A stretch of DNA of 64,000 nucleotides, taken from assembly GCF_014203555.1 (NCBI RefSeq), contig NZ_JACHJH010000006.1:186001-250000 (forward strand), in the 5' to 3' direction. Below are positions 56,901 to 64,000 of the stretch, piece by piece. The notes under the pieces are model-generated. The model had not been told where the DNA came from, did no database searches, and saw only the letters and a list, made by a program, of their open reading frames with translations. This DNA comes from Streptomyces olivoverticillatus. GTDB taxonomy: Bacteria; Actinomycetota; Actinomycetes; Streptomycetales; Streptomycetaceae. How positions within the stretch are numbered: position 1 is the stretch's first letter; each line of letters begins with the position of its first letter. Made by a program: the position numbers and the translations under genes.

Positions 56901-57551
56901 ATGACTTCCACCTTTCCGGACATCTCCATCAGTACGGACCGGCTGGTGCTGCGCCCGTTCGAGGCCGGTGACATCCCCGCCCTCGCGGAGATGATGAACG
57001 ACGAGCTCATCACGGCCTGGACCTCCGCCCCGCACCCCTACACCACCGCCGACGCCCGCGACTGGGCCCTGCGGCAGGCGCCCGCCGAGCGCACCTCCGG
57101 CCGCGGAATCGTCTTTGCGGTCGCCGAGTTCCTCACCCACCGCCTCGTGGGCATCGTCCACCTGCGCAACACCGACTGGCGCAACCTCGCCGCCGAGGCC
57201 GCCTACGTCACCGCGCCCTGGGCCCGCGGCGAGGGCTACGCCTGCGAAGCGGTCCTGGCGAGTGCCCAGTGGCTCTTCCGCGACCAGAAGTTCGAGCGCC
57301 TGGAGCTGCGCACCGCCGCCGACAACACCGCCGCCCAGCAGGTCGCCCAGAAGACCGGCTGCGTCAGCGAGGGCGTGCTGCGCAACGCATGGATAGCGCG
57401 CAGCCGCACGGAAGACGGCGGCTGGACCGACATCCGCACCGACCTCATCGTCTGGAGCCTGCTGCCCGAGGACCTCGACGAGGTCCGCGAGACCCACGCC
57501 GGCGGCTACGACTACTCCGACTACGCGACCGCCTTCCCCGACTGGCGCTGA
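56901..57551 (+). CDS. GNAT-family acetyltransferase (RimJ/RimL-like)
   Basis: Acetyltransferase of 216 residues of the Acetyltransf_3 type. It begins ISTDRLVLRPFEAGDIPALAEM, a RimJ/RimL hallmark, and has VTAPWARGEGYACEAVLASAQWLF for acetyl-CoA binding and ELRTAADNTAAQQVAQKTG near the end. Likely acetylates a small molecule or protein N-terminus; the substrate is unknown. GGAGC precedes the ATG. It lies between the met and cob blocks. Confidence 0.87.
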   Translation: MTSTFPDISISTDRLVLRPFEAGDIPALAEMMNDELITAWTSAPHPYTTADARDWALRQAPAERTSGRGIVFAVAEFLTHRLVGIVHLRNTDWRNLAAEAAYVTAPWARGEGYACEAVLASAQWLFRDQKFERLELRTAADNTAAQQVAQKTGCVSEGVLRNAWIARSRTEDGGWTDIRTDLIVWSLLPEDLDEVRETHAGGYDYSDYATAFPDWR

Positions 57552-57647
57552 GCGCCACAGCCACCGGACCGAAGGTCCGGACCAACCGGGGTACTCTCAG
57601 CCTGCCCGCGCCCGCCCGATCCCGACAAGCCCAGGAGACTGACGACG

Positions 57648-58862
57648 ATGGCCGACCGGGTCACGGTGATCGGATGGGACGGCTCACCGCTGACGGAAGC
57701 GGCCCGCTCCGCCGTCGGCGCCGCCACCCTCGTGGCCGGAGCCGCCCACCACCTGGCCCTGCCGGAGATCCCGCCCACCGCCGAACGCATCCGCCTCGGC
57801 AGCGTCGACCTCGCCGCCCGCCGCATCGCCCAGCACCGCGGCTCCGCCGTGGTCCTCGCCGACGGCGACCCCGGCTTCTTCGGCGTCGTCCGCACCCTGC
57901 GCGCCCCCGAACACGGCCTCGAGGTCGAGGTGGTGCCCGCTGTCTCCTCCGTCGCCGCCGCCTTCGCCCGGGCCGGCATGCCCTGGGACGACGCCCAGAT
58001 CGTCGCCGCCCACGCCCGCGACCTGCGGCGCGCCGTCAACGTCTGCCGCGCCCACCCCAAGGTCGCCGTCCTCACCTCGCCCGGCGCGGGCCCCGCCGAA
58101 CTCGCCCTGCTCCTCGGCCCCGTCCACCGCACCTTCGTCATCTGCGAGGAACTGGGCACCGAACGCGAGCAGGTCACCGTCGTCACCTCCGACCGGGCCG
58201 CCGACCACGCCTGGCGCGACCCCAACGTCGTCATCGTCATCGGCGGCTCGGTGGCCGCCGCGGGCCGCGCCGGCGGCTGGATCGCCGGCCGCGAGAGCGG
58301 CTACCCCCCGCCCGTACGCGGCTGGGCGCTGCCCGCCGACGCCTACGCCACCGCCCTCGGCGAAGGCGAGCGCACCGAACTGCGGGCCGCCCAACTCGCA
58401 CGGCTCGGGCCCCGTGTGGGCGACCTGGTCTGGGACATCGGCGCCGGCAGCGGCGCCGCCGCCGTGGAGGCGGCCCGCTTCGGCGCGGCCGTCATCGCCG
58501 TGGACCGGGACCCCGAGGCCTGCCGCCACACCGCCGCCACCGCCCGCCGCTTCGGCGTGCAACTGCAGGTCGTCCACGGCACCGCGCCCCACGTCCTGGA
58601 GGACCTGCCCGAACCCGACGTGGTGCGCATCGGCGCGGGCGGAGCCCCCGTCGTCACCGCCTGCGCCGCCCGCCGCCCCGAGCGCATCGTCACCCACGCC
58701 GCCACCCGGGACGAGGCCGAGGCCATCGGCCGGGCGCTCGCCGAGGGCGGGTACGCGGTGGAATGCGTACTGCTCCAAGCAGTGGAGTTGGACACAAGCG
58801 CCTGGACGGAACGCGAGCGGGCCGTAGCCTTCCTTCTGAGTGGCCGTCGTACCCACCCCTGA
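57648..58862 (+). CDS. cobL: Precorrin-6Y C5,15-methyltransferase (decarboxylating), CbiE-CbiT fusion
   Basis: Bifunctional enzyme of cobalamin (corrin ring) synthesis, 404 residues. The N-terminal ~200 residues are the CbiE-like tetrapyrrole methylase (VIGWDGSPLTEAA, VVLADGDPGFFG, VVPAVSSVAAAFARAG). The C-terminal ~180 residues are the CbiT-like methyltransferase/decarboxylase with the SAM motif LVWDIGAGSGAAAVEAAR. Length is normal for fused CobL. Upstream of the BluB-CobT gene on the same strand. I see no cobalamin riboswitch before it. Confidence 0.93.
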   Translation: MADRVTVIGWDGSPLTEAARSAVGAATLVAGAAHHLALPEIPPTAERIRLGSVDLAARRIAQHRGSAVVLADGDPGFFGVVRTLRAPEHGLEVEVVPAVSSVAAAFARAGMPWDDAQIVAAHARDLRRAVNVCRAHPKVAVLTSPGAGPAELALLLGPVHRTFVICEELGTEREQVTVVTSDRAADHAWRDPNVVIVIGGSVAAAGRAGGWIAGRESGYPPPVRGWALPADAYATALGEGERTELRAAQLARLGPRVGDLVWDIGAGSGAAAVEAARFGAAVIAVDRDPEACRHTAATARRFGVQLQVVHGTAPHVLEDLPEPDVVRIGAGGAPVVTACAARRPERIVTHAATRDEAEAIGRALAEGGYAVECVLLQAVELDTSAWTERERAVAFLLSGRRTHP

Positions 58863-59063
58863 GGGCAGGGGGCCGGGCGCGGGGTAGGCTGGCGGACCGT
58901 TGTGCAGCCGCCCGGTGTCCGACACCACAGTCGCCAATGCTCCGAACGCACCCTCGTCTTGGCGCGTACAGGGCAGGGTGGCTCGGGACGGCACACAACG
59001 TGCCGCGAGGCACCGACGCTCGTTCTTGTCTATGGGCGTCAGCGGTTGGAAGGAGCACTACCG

Positions 59064-59084
59064 ATGGGCGAGGGGTACGCATGA
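59064..59084 (+). CDS. Six-codon minigene overlapping the cobT-fusion start
   Basis: ATG GGC GAG GGG TAC GCA TGA encodes MGEGYA. AAGGAG eight bases upstream (59050-59055) is a better ribosome-binding site than that of the following gene, and its TGA overlaps the downstream ATG (ATGA at 59081-59084). It is the tail of a longer frame open from GTG 58902. It may serve translational coupling. Whether it is translated is inference. Confidence 0.4.
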   Translation: MGEGYA

Positions 59085-62000
59085 CCGACACCGGCCGGTT
59101 CCCGGGCGAGGGACAGCCGGAGAACGCAGGCGCACTGCCCGGCCACCCGCTTCCGGCGGATGCCGCAGCCCCTGCCGACACCGGAACCCCGGCTCCCTAC
59201 ACCTTTGCCGACTCCGCCGACGCGGCGGACGAGGACGACCTGCTGCTGATGCCGGGCGCCCAGGGCGCCTGGATGGAGCAGCCGCCGGTCCAGGGCGGCA
59301 CGCACGAGACGGGCGGCCGCGACACCGGCTCCGTCGAGTACCACGGTGTCCGTACGGCCCCGGCCGCCGCCGCTGCGTCGGCGCAGCCGCGCCGCCCGCT
59401 GCACATGGGCCCGCCCGTGCCGGAGCCCAACACCGGCGTCGTGCGCTCCCTCGCCGACCGCGGCCCGGCCGCGCCCCAGCAGCCCGTGGGCGCCCCCGTC
59501 GTGCCGCAGCAGGCGCAGGCCACCACCCCCGGCCTGGAGTACCTCGACGTCCCCGGCGCCGACGCGCAGTCCACGCCGGGCACCTGGGAGGCGGAGCCCG
59601 CTCCGGTCGCCTTCGTGCCCCCGCAGGCCACCGGGCACGAGATAGTCGCGGAAGAAGCCGCGCCGGCCGCGCCCACGGTTGACTCGCCGTCAACGGACCA
59701 GGCGGCACCGGCCGCGCCCGCGGGCGGTCTCGACCTCGGCGGCATGCGCGCGTTCGTCGAGCCGGCGCAGCCCGCACAGCCGGCCCCGGTGGCTGCGCCC
59801 GCGGAGCCGGTTGGCGCCGTGTCAGCCCCCGAGGCCGCCGTGGCCGCTGTGGCCGCTGTGGCCGCTGTGGCCGCTGTGGCAGCCGAACCGGTGCCGGCCG
59901 CGGATGCGCCGCAGGTCACGCAGGCCGCGCAGGACGAGCCGGTCGCCGTGCCGGTCCCGGCCGAGGCGCAGCCTGCCGCCGCCCCCGCGGAAGCGGTGGC
60001 CGTGCAGAGCGTGCCCGAGCCCGTGGCCGAGGCGCCGCAGGAAGCTCCGGCCGCTGTCGAGAGCGCCCCCGCGCCCGTCCAGGAGGCCCAGCCTGCCGCC
60101 GTCGCCGCGCCGGTTGACGGTGCGGCGCAGGTGCCCGCGCCCGCCCCGGAGCCCGAGGCCGCGCCCGTGCCCGTGCCCGCGCCCGCGCCCGTGCCCGCGC
60201 CCGTGCCCGTGACCGTGCAGGAGGTCCAGGCCGCGGTCGAGGCCGCCCCGGAGCCCGTCGTCGAGGTTCCGGCAGCTCCGGCGGACGAGCCCCAGGTCCA
60301 GCAGGCTGCCGCCGCTCCGGTGCCCGCTCCCGTGCCCGTGCCCGAAACTCAGACGCCCGCGCCCGCCGTGAGCCAGCCGGTTGCCGAGGCTGCTCCGCAG
60401 GAGGTCCAGGCCGCCGAAGAGCCGGCCGCGCCCGCGCAGGAGCCCGTGGCCGAGGCGGTGCAGGAAGCCCCGGTGCAGGAGGCCCCGATTGCCGCCGCGG
60501 CGGTCGAGGCTCAGGCGCCGGTGCTCGTCCAGGAGGCCGACGGCGCCGGTACGCCGGTTGACGGTGGGTCGCCCGCTCCGGCCCAGGAGACCGTCGTCGA
60601 CAACGCGGCGTCCGTGCTGCCCGCCCAGGAAGTGCCTGCCGCTGCCGTCAGCGCCCCCGACAGCGAGGTGCCCGTGCCCGTCCAGGAAGCTGCCCCCGTG
60701 GCCGCGGCTCCCGAGGGCGTATCGCCCGTGCTCGTCCAGGAAGCCGCCGTCGGCATCGTCCCCGACAGCGAGGTGCCCGTGGCCGCTCCGGCCGAGCCGC
60801 AGGACGTCCCGGCCGAGGCCGTCGCCCCCGAGCCGCCGGCCGTCACCGTCGACGAGGTGCAGCCCGTGCCGGAACAGCAGGCCGAGGCCGTGACCCCCGA
60901 GGCGCAGCCGGTGCCGGAAGAGCAGAGTGCCGCTGCCGCCCCCGTGCCCGTACCCGACGAGCAGCCGCAGCAGGCGGCGCCCGTCGAGACGCCCGCTCAC
61001 ATCCGTCTGGTACCGGACGAATCCGAGCCGGCCGTCGTCCCCGACGCGGCAGCCGAGCCGCAGGAGCCCGCCCCGGCGCCGGAGCCGCTCGGCCCGCCCG
61101 CCGTCGGTTACGGCGAAGCCGAGCGCGCCGCCGTGCACCGCGTGATGCGCGAGCGCCGCGACATCCGCAAGGGCTTCCGCACCGACCCCATCCCGCACGA
61201 GGTGCTGCTGCGCGTCCTGGAGGCCGCGCACACCGCGCCCAGCGTCGGGCACTCCCAGCCCTGGGACTTCGTCGTCATCCGCTCCGAGGAGACCCGCCGT
61301 ACGATGCACGAGCTGGCGGCCCGCCAGCGCGAGGCGTACGCCAAGTCCCTCCCCAAGGCCCGGGCCAAGCAGTTCAAGGAACTGAAGATCGAGGCCATCC
61401 TCGACACGCCCGTCAACATCGTCGTCACCGCCGACCCCACGCGCGGCGGCCGGCACACCCTCGGCCGGCACACCCAGCCGCAGATGGCCCCCTACTCCTC
61501 GGCCCTCGCCGTCGAGAACCTCTGGCTCGCCGCCCGCGCCGAAGGCCTCGGCGTCGGCTGGGTCAGCTTCTTCGACGAGCGCGAGATGGTCCGCACCCTC
61601 GGCCTGCCCGAGCACCTGGAGGTCGTCGCCTACCTCTGCATCGGCTACGTCGACGAGTTCCCGGACGAGCCCGAGCTGATGCAGGCCGGCTGGTCCAAGC
61701 GGCGGCCGCTGTCCTGGGTCGTGCACGAGGAGGAGTACGGACGCCGCGCCCTGCCCGGCGAGGACCCGCACGACCTGCTCGCCGAGACGCTCCGCGGCAT
61801 CCGCCCGCTCGACGCCAAGGCGCTGGGCGAGGCCTGGGAGCGGCAGAAGCGGATGACCAAGCCGTCCGGCGCGCTCGGCATGCTGGAGATCATCTCGGCG
61901 CAGCTGTGCGGCCTGTCCCGCAAGTGCCCGCCGCCGATCCCGGAGCCTGCGGCCGTCGCGATCTTCGCGGGGGACCACGGCGTGCACGCCCAGGGCGTCA

Positions 62001-62827
62001 CGGCGTGGCCGCAGGAGGTCACCTCGCAGATGGTGGCCAACTTCCTGGGCGGCGGGGCCGTGTGCAACGCCTTCGCGAACCAGGTCGGCGCCGAGGTCTG
62101 CGTCGTCGACGTCGGCGTGGCCGGCGAACTGCCGAGCACCCCCGGACTGCTGCCCCGCAAGATCCGCCCCGGCACGGCCGACTTCACCGCGGGCCCCGCG
62201 ATGAGCCGCGAGGAAGCACTGCGCGCCATCGAGGTCGGCATCGAGACGGCCCGCGACCTGGTCACGGCCGGGAACAAGGCGCTGCTCACCGGCGAGATGG
62301 GCATCGCCAACACCACCGTGTCGGCCGCCCTCATCGCCATCTACACCGGCGCGGACCCGGCCGAGATCACCGGTCGCGGCACCGGCATCAACGACGAGAT
62401 GCACGCCCGCAAGATCGATGTGGTCCGCCGCGCGCTGGAACTGCACCAGCCCGATCCGAACGACCCCATCGGGGTCCTGGCCGCGGTCGGCGGCCTGGAG
62501 CACGCCGCGCTCGTCGGCCTGATCCTCGGCGGCGCGTCGCTGCGCACGCCGGTGATCCTGGACGGCGTCAGCGCGGGTGCCGCGGCCCTGGTGGCCCGGG
62601 CCATCGCCCCCGAGGCGCTGGCGGCGTGCATCGCCGGGCACCGCAGCGCGGAGCCGGGCCACGTCGCGGCCCTGACCAAGTTGGGCCTGCGCCCGCTGGT
62701 GGACCTCGACCTGCGCCTCGGCGAAGGCACGGGCGCCCTCCTGGCGCTGCCGGTGGTGCAGAGCGCGGCGCGTGCGATGCACGAGGTGGCGACGTTCGAC
62801 ACGGCGGGCGTCACGGAGAAGAGCTGA
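59081..62827 (+). CDS. cobT: BluB-CobT fusion with long Ala/Pro/Val/Glu-rich N-terminal region
   Basis: A 1248-residue protein. Residues 1-~675 are low-complexity, dominated by A, P, V, E and Q with repeats such as VAAVAAVAA and PVPAPAPVPAP. Residues ~676-895 are nitroreductase-like, close to BluB, which makes 5,6-dimethylbenzimidazole from FMNH2 (RRDIRKGFRTDPIP, HTAPSVGHSQPWDF, GLGVGWVSFFDE). Residues ~905-1248 are CobT, which joins DMB to nicotinate mononucleotide: TKPSGALGMLE, IFAGDHGVHAQGV, GRGTGINDEM, GEGTGALLALPVVQSA with the catalytic Glu. ATG 59081 has GAGGGG upstream. Supply and use of DMB are thus on one chain (inference). Confidence 0.9.
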   Translation: MTDTGRFPGEGQPENAGALPGHPLPADAAAPADTGTPAPYTFADSADAADEDDLLLMPGAQGAWMEQPPVQGGTHETGGRDTGSVEYHGVRTAPAAAAASAQPRRPLHMGPPVPEPNTGVVRSLADRGPAAPQQPVGAPVVPQQAQATTPGLEYLDVPGADAQSTPGTWEAEPAPVAFVPPQATGHEIVAEEAAPAAPTVDSPSTDQAAPAAPAGGLDLGGMRAFVEPAQPAQPAPVAAPAEPVGAVSAPEAAVAAVAAVAAVAAVAAEPVPAADAPQVTQAAQDEPVAVPVPAEAQPAAAPAEAVAVQSVPEPVAEAPQEAPAAVESAPAPVQEAQPAAVAAPVDGAAQVPAPAPEPEAAPVPVPAPAPVPAPVPVTVQEVQAAVEAAPEPVVEVPAAPADEPQVQQAAAAPVPAPVPVPETQTPAPAVSQPVAEAAPQEVQAAEEPAAPAQEPVAEAVQEAPVQEAPIAAAAVEAQAPVLVQEADGAGTPVDGGSPAPAQETVVDNAASVLPAQEVPAAAVSAPDSEVPVPVQEAAPVAAAPEGVSPVLVQEAAVGIVPDSEVPVAAPAEPQDVPAEAVAPEPPAVTVDEVQPVPEQQAEAVTPEAQPVPEEQSAAAAPVPVPDEQPQQAAPVETPAHIRLVPDESEPAVVPDAAAEPQEPAPAPEPLGPPAVGYGEAERAAVHRVMRERRDIRKGFRTDPIPHEVLLRVLEAAHTAPSVGHSQPWDFVVIRSEETRRTMHELAARQREAYAKSLPKARAKQFKELKIEAILDTPVNIVVTADPTRGGRHTLGRHTQPQMAPYSSALAVENLWLAARAEGLGVGWVSFFDEREMVRTLGLPEHLEVVAYLCIGYVDEFPDEPELMQAGWSKRRPLSWVVHEEEYGRRALPGEDPHDLLAETLRGIRPLDAKALGEAWERQKRMTKPSGALGMLEIISAQLCGLSRKCPPPIPEPAAVAIFAGDHGVHAQGVTAWPQEVTSQMVANFLGGGAVCNAFANQVGAEVCVVDVGVAGELPSTPGLLPRKIRPGTADFTAGPAMSREEALRAIEVGIETARDLVTAGNKALLTGEMGIANTTVSAALIAIYTGADPAEITGRGTGINDEMHARKIDVVRRALELHQPDPNDPIGVLAAVGGLEHAALVGLILGGASLRTPVILDGVSAGAAALVARAIAPEALAACIAGHRSAEPGHVAALTKLGLRPLVDLDLRLGEGTGALLALPVVQSAARAMHEVATFDTAGVTEKS
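59830..59885 (+). repeat. Tandem 9-bp coding repeat in the cobT-fusion linker
   Basis: GTGGCCGCT is repeated four to five times in tandem and encodes VAA repeats. Being in multiples of three it can expand or contract without shifting the frame. Further repetitive GCGCCCGTGCCC-type runs occur around 60170-60220. Confidence 0.7.
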
Positions 62828-62963
62828 CGCTCACGGCCCGGACGCACGCGTCCGGGCCACGAGCCGGTGGCCGGGCGGGCGCCGGGCCCGCCCACCCCCT
62901 CCACCGACCCGCCGTTGCACCTTAGGGTGTCCCCACCAGCGCATTTACGAGGAGACCCGCCCC

Positions 62964-64000
62964 ATGGCCGAGCCTGCACCCGTTGCCGCCTACCCCGTCG
63001 GACTGCGTCTCACCGGGCGCCGCGTCGTCGTCCTCGGCGGCGGCCAGGTCGCCCAGCGCCGTCTGCCGGCCCTGATCGCCGCCGGCGCCGACGTCCGGCT
63101 CGTCTCCCCCTCCGCCACCCCGTCCGTGGAAGCCATGGCCGAGGCCGGCGAACTGCGCTGGGAGCGCCGCCGCTACCGGCCCGGCGACCTCGACGGCGCC
63201 TGGTACGCCCTGATCTCCACGGACGAGCCCGCCGCCAACGAGGCCGCCTCCGCCGAGGCCGAGGAGCGCCGCGTCTGGGCCGTGCGCAGCGACGACGCGG
63301 AAGCCGCCTCCGCCTGGACCCCGGCCACCGGCCGCAGCGAGGGCGTCACCGTCGCCGTCCTGACCGGCCAGGACCCCCGCCGCTCCGCCGCCGTCCGCGA
63401 CGCCATCGTCGAGGGCCTGCGCGACGGTTCCCTCGCGGCCCCCCACCACCGCGCCCGCCACAAGGGCGTCGCCCTCGTCGGCGGCGGCCCCGGCGACCCG
63501 GACCTGATCACCGTGCGCGGCCGCCGGCTCCTGGCCGAGGCCGACGTGGTCATCGCCGACCGCCTGGGCCCCCGCGACCTCCTCGACGAGCTGCCCCCGC
63601 ACGTCGAGGTCATCGACGCGGCGAAGATCCCGTACGGCCGCTTCATGGCCCAGGAGGCCATCAACAACGCTCTCATCGAGCACGCCAAGGCGGGCAAGGC
63701 TGTCGTGCGACTCAAGGGCGGCGACCCGTTCGTCTTCGGCCGCGGCATGGAAGAGGTCCGGGCGCTGGCCGAACACGGCATCCCGTGCACGGTCGTCCCC
63801 GGCATCTCCAGCTCCATCAGCGTGCCGGGCGCCGCCGGAATCCCCGTCACCCACCGTGGCGTGGCCCATGAGTTCACCGTGGTCAGCGGGCACGTGGCGC
63901 CCGACGACCAGCGGTCCCTCATCGACTGGGCGGCCCTGGCCCGGCTGCGCGGCACGCTCGTGCTGCTGATGTCGGTCGAGAACATAGCCGCGATCGCCGC
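62964..64000 (+). CDS. cysG: Siroheme synthase CysG / uroporphyrinogen-III methyltransferase, 3' truncated by window
   Basis: The first ~345 residues are visible. Residues ~1-150 are the precorrin-2 dehydrogenase/ferrochelatase domain (GRRVVVLGGGQVAQRRLPALI with the NAD-binding GGG). From ~167 the SUMT domain begins (GVALVGGGPGDPDLITVRG), with VVIADRLGPRDLL, RLKGGDPFVFGRGMEE and VVPGISSSISVPGAAGIPVTHRG. It converts uroporphyrinogen III to precorrin-2 and siroheme, feeding cobalamin synthesis and sulfite reductase. GAGGAG precedes the ATG. TTAGGGT near 62921 may be a -10. The frame is open to the window end. Confidence 0.94.
   Translation, partial: MAEPAPVAAYPVGLRLTGRRVVVLGGGQVAQRRLPALIAAGADVRLVSPSATPSVEAMAEAGELRWERRRYRPGDLDGAWYALISTDEPAANEAASAEAEERRVWAVRSDDAEAASAWTPATGRSEGVTVAVLTGQDPRRSAAVRDAIVEGLRDGSLAAPHHRARHKGVALVGGGPGDPDLITVRGRRLLAEADVVIADRLGPRDLLDELPPHVEVIDAAKIPYGRFMAQEAINNALIEHAKAGKAVVRLKGGDPFVFGRGMEEVRALAEHGIPCTVVPGISSSISVPGAAGIPVTHRGVAHEFTVVSGHVAPDDQRSLIDWAALARLRGTLVLLMSVENIAAIA

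Noticed and set aside
58863-59063. Possible cobalamin riboswitch before the cobT fusion or cysG
   Set aside because: I looked for a B12 box (GCCACTG-like) and the usual receptor arms at 57552-57647, 58863-59063 and 62828-62963 and saw none. A covariance-model scan would be decisive.
59830-60220. CRISPR-like or satellite repeat
   Set aside because: The 9-bp units are in frame inside a coding region, contiguous and without spacers, so they are low-complexity coding repeats.

Overview
The window is 64 kb of very GC-rich actinobacterial DNA, almost certainly the core chromosome of a Streptomyces. The evidence is the codon bias towards G or C in third positions, many GTG starts, 4-bp ATGA/GTGA gene overlaps, Tat signal peptides, NsdA-type and SpoIIE-type regulators, and a gene order (infC-rpmI-rplT, rRNA methylase, sensor kinase, pheST; then argCJBDR, argGH; then metNIQ, cob genes) that I recall as the S. 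coelicolor SCO1553-SCO1604 region. That match is from memory, not from a search.

Layout. 0-4 kb: end of a mycosin-associated gene, a mycosin-like S8 protease, an SseB-like protein, an aquaporin and a DUF1844 protein. 4-12 kb: translation block infC-rpmI-rplT, SpoU-type methylase, PAS histidine kinase, pheS-pheT. 12-27 kb: mixed regulators and enzymes (PP2C phosphatase, NsdA-like regulator, NUDIX, 3-hydroxybutyryl-CoA dehydrogenase, GHL10 glycosidase, EamA/MocR pair, LysR/MFS pair, PAF-AH-like hydrolase/ArsR pair, and an ECF41 sigma factor with its carboxymuconolactone-decarboxylase-like partner). 27-33 kb: stand-alone KAS, then an overlapping hydrolase-acyltransferase-kinase-response regulator run, a MITE-like palindrome and a GPP34 (GOLPH3) protein.

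33-37.5 kb looks like an inserted accessory block: two DHA2-type MFS pumps and an NmrA-like reductase with visibly weaker third-position GC bias. It is framed and interspersed by at least nine copies of a 20-bp element (consensus ACTGAGCGCTTCAGTTGGCG) in tandem or head-to-head arrays. I could not match this element to any known operator, and it is the best candidate here for an undescribed regulatory system.

37.5-46 kb is arginine biosynthesis: argC-argJ-argB-argD are tightly overlapping with argR just downstream; a tRNA-Pro(GGG) and a Uma2-type gene intervene; then argG-argH. Matching 12-bp elements at the argC and argG promoters probably bind ArgR. 46-57 kb: a self-repressed TetR/MFS operon, a secreted lipase, a PlsC-like acyltransferase, a secreted glycerophosphodiesterase, a small sigma factor, acetyltransferases, and metNIQ preceded by a probably leaderless uORF ending in Cys/Met codons (attenuator-like). 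57.6-64 kb: cobalamin/siroheme genes, namely CobL (CbiE-CbiT fusion), a 1248-residue protein joining a ~675-residue Ala/Pro/Val/Glu-rich region to BluB-like and CobT domains, and CysG, which runs off the window end. No rRNA, CRISPR array, complete insertion sequence or prophage was seen.
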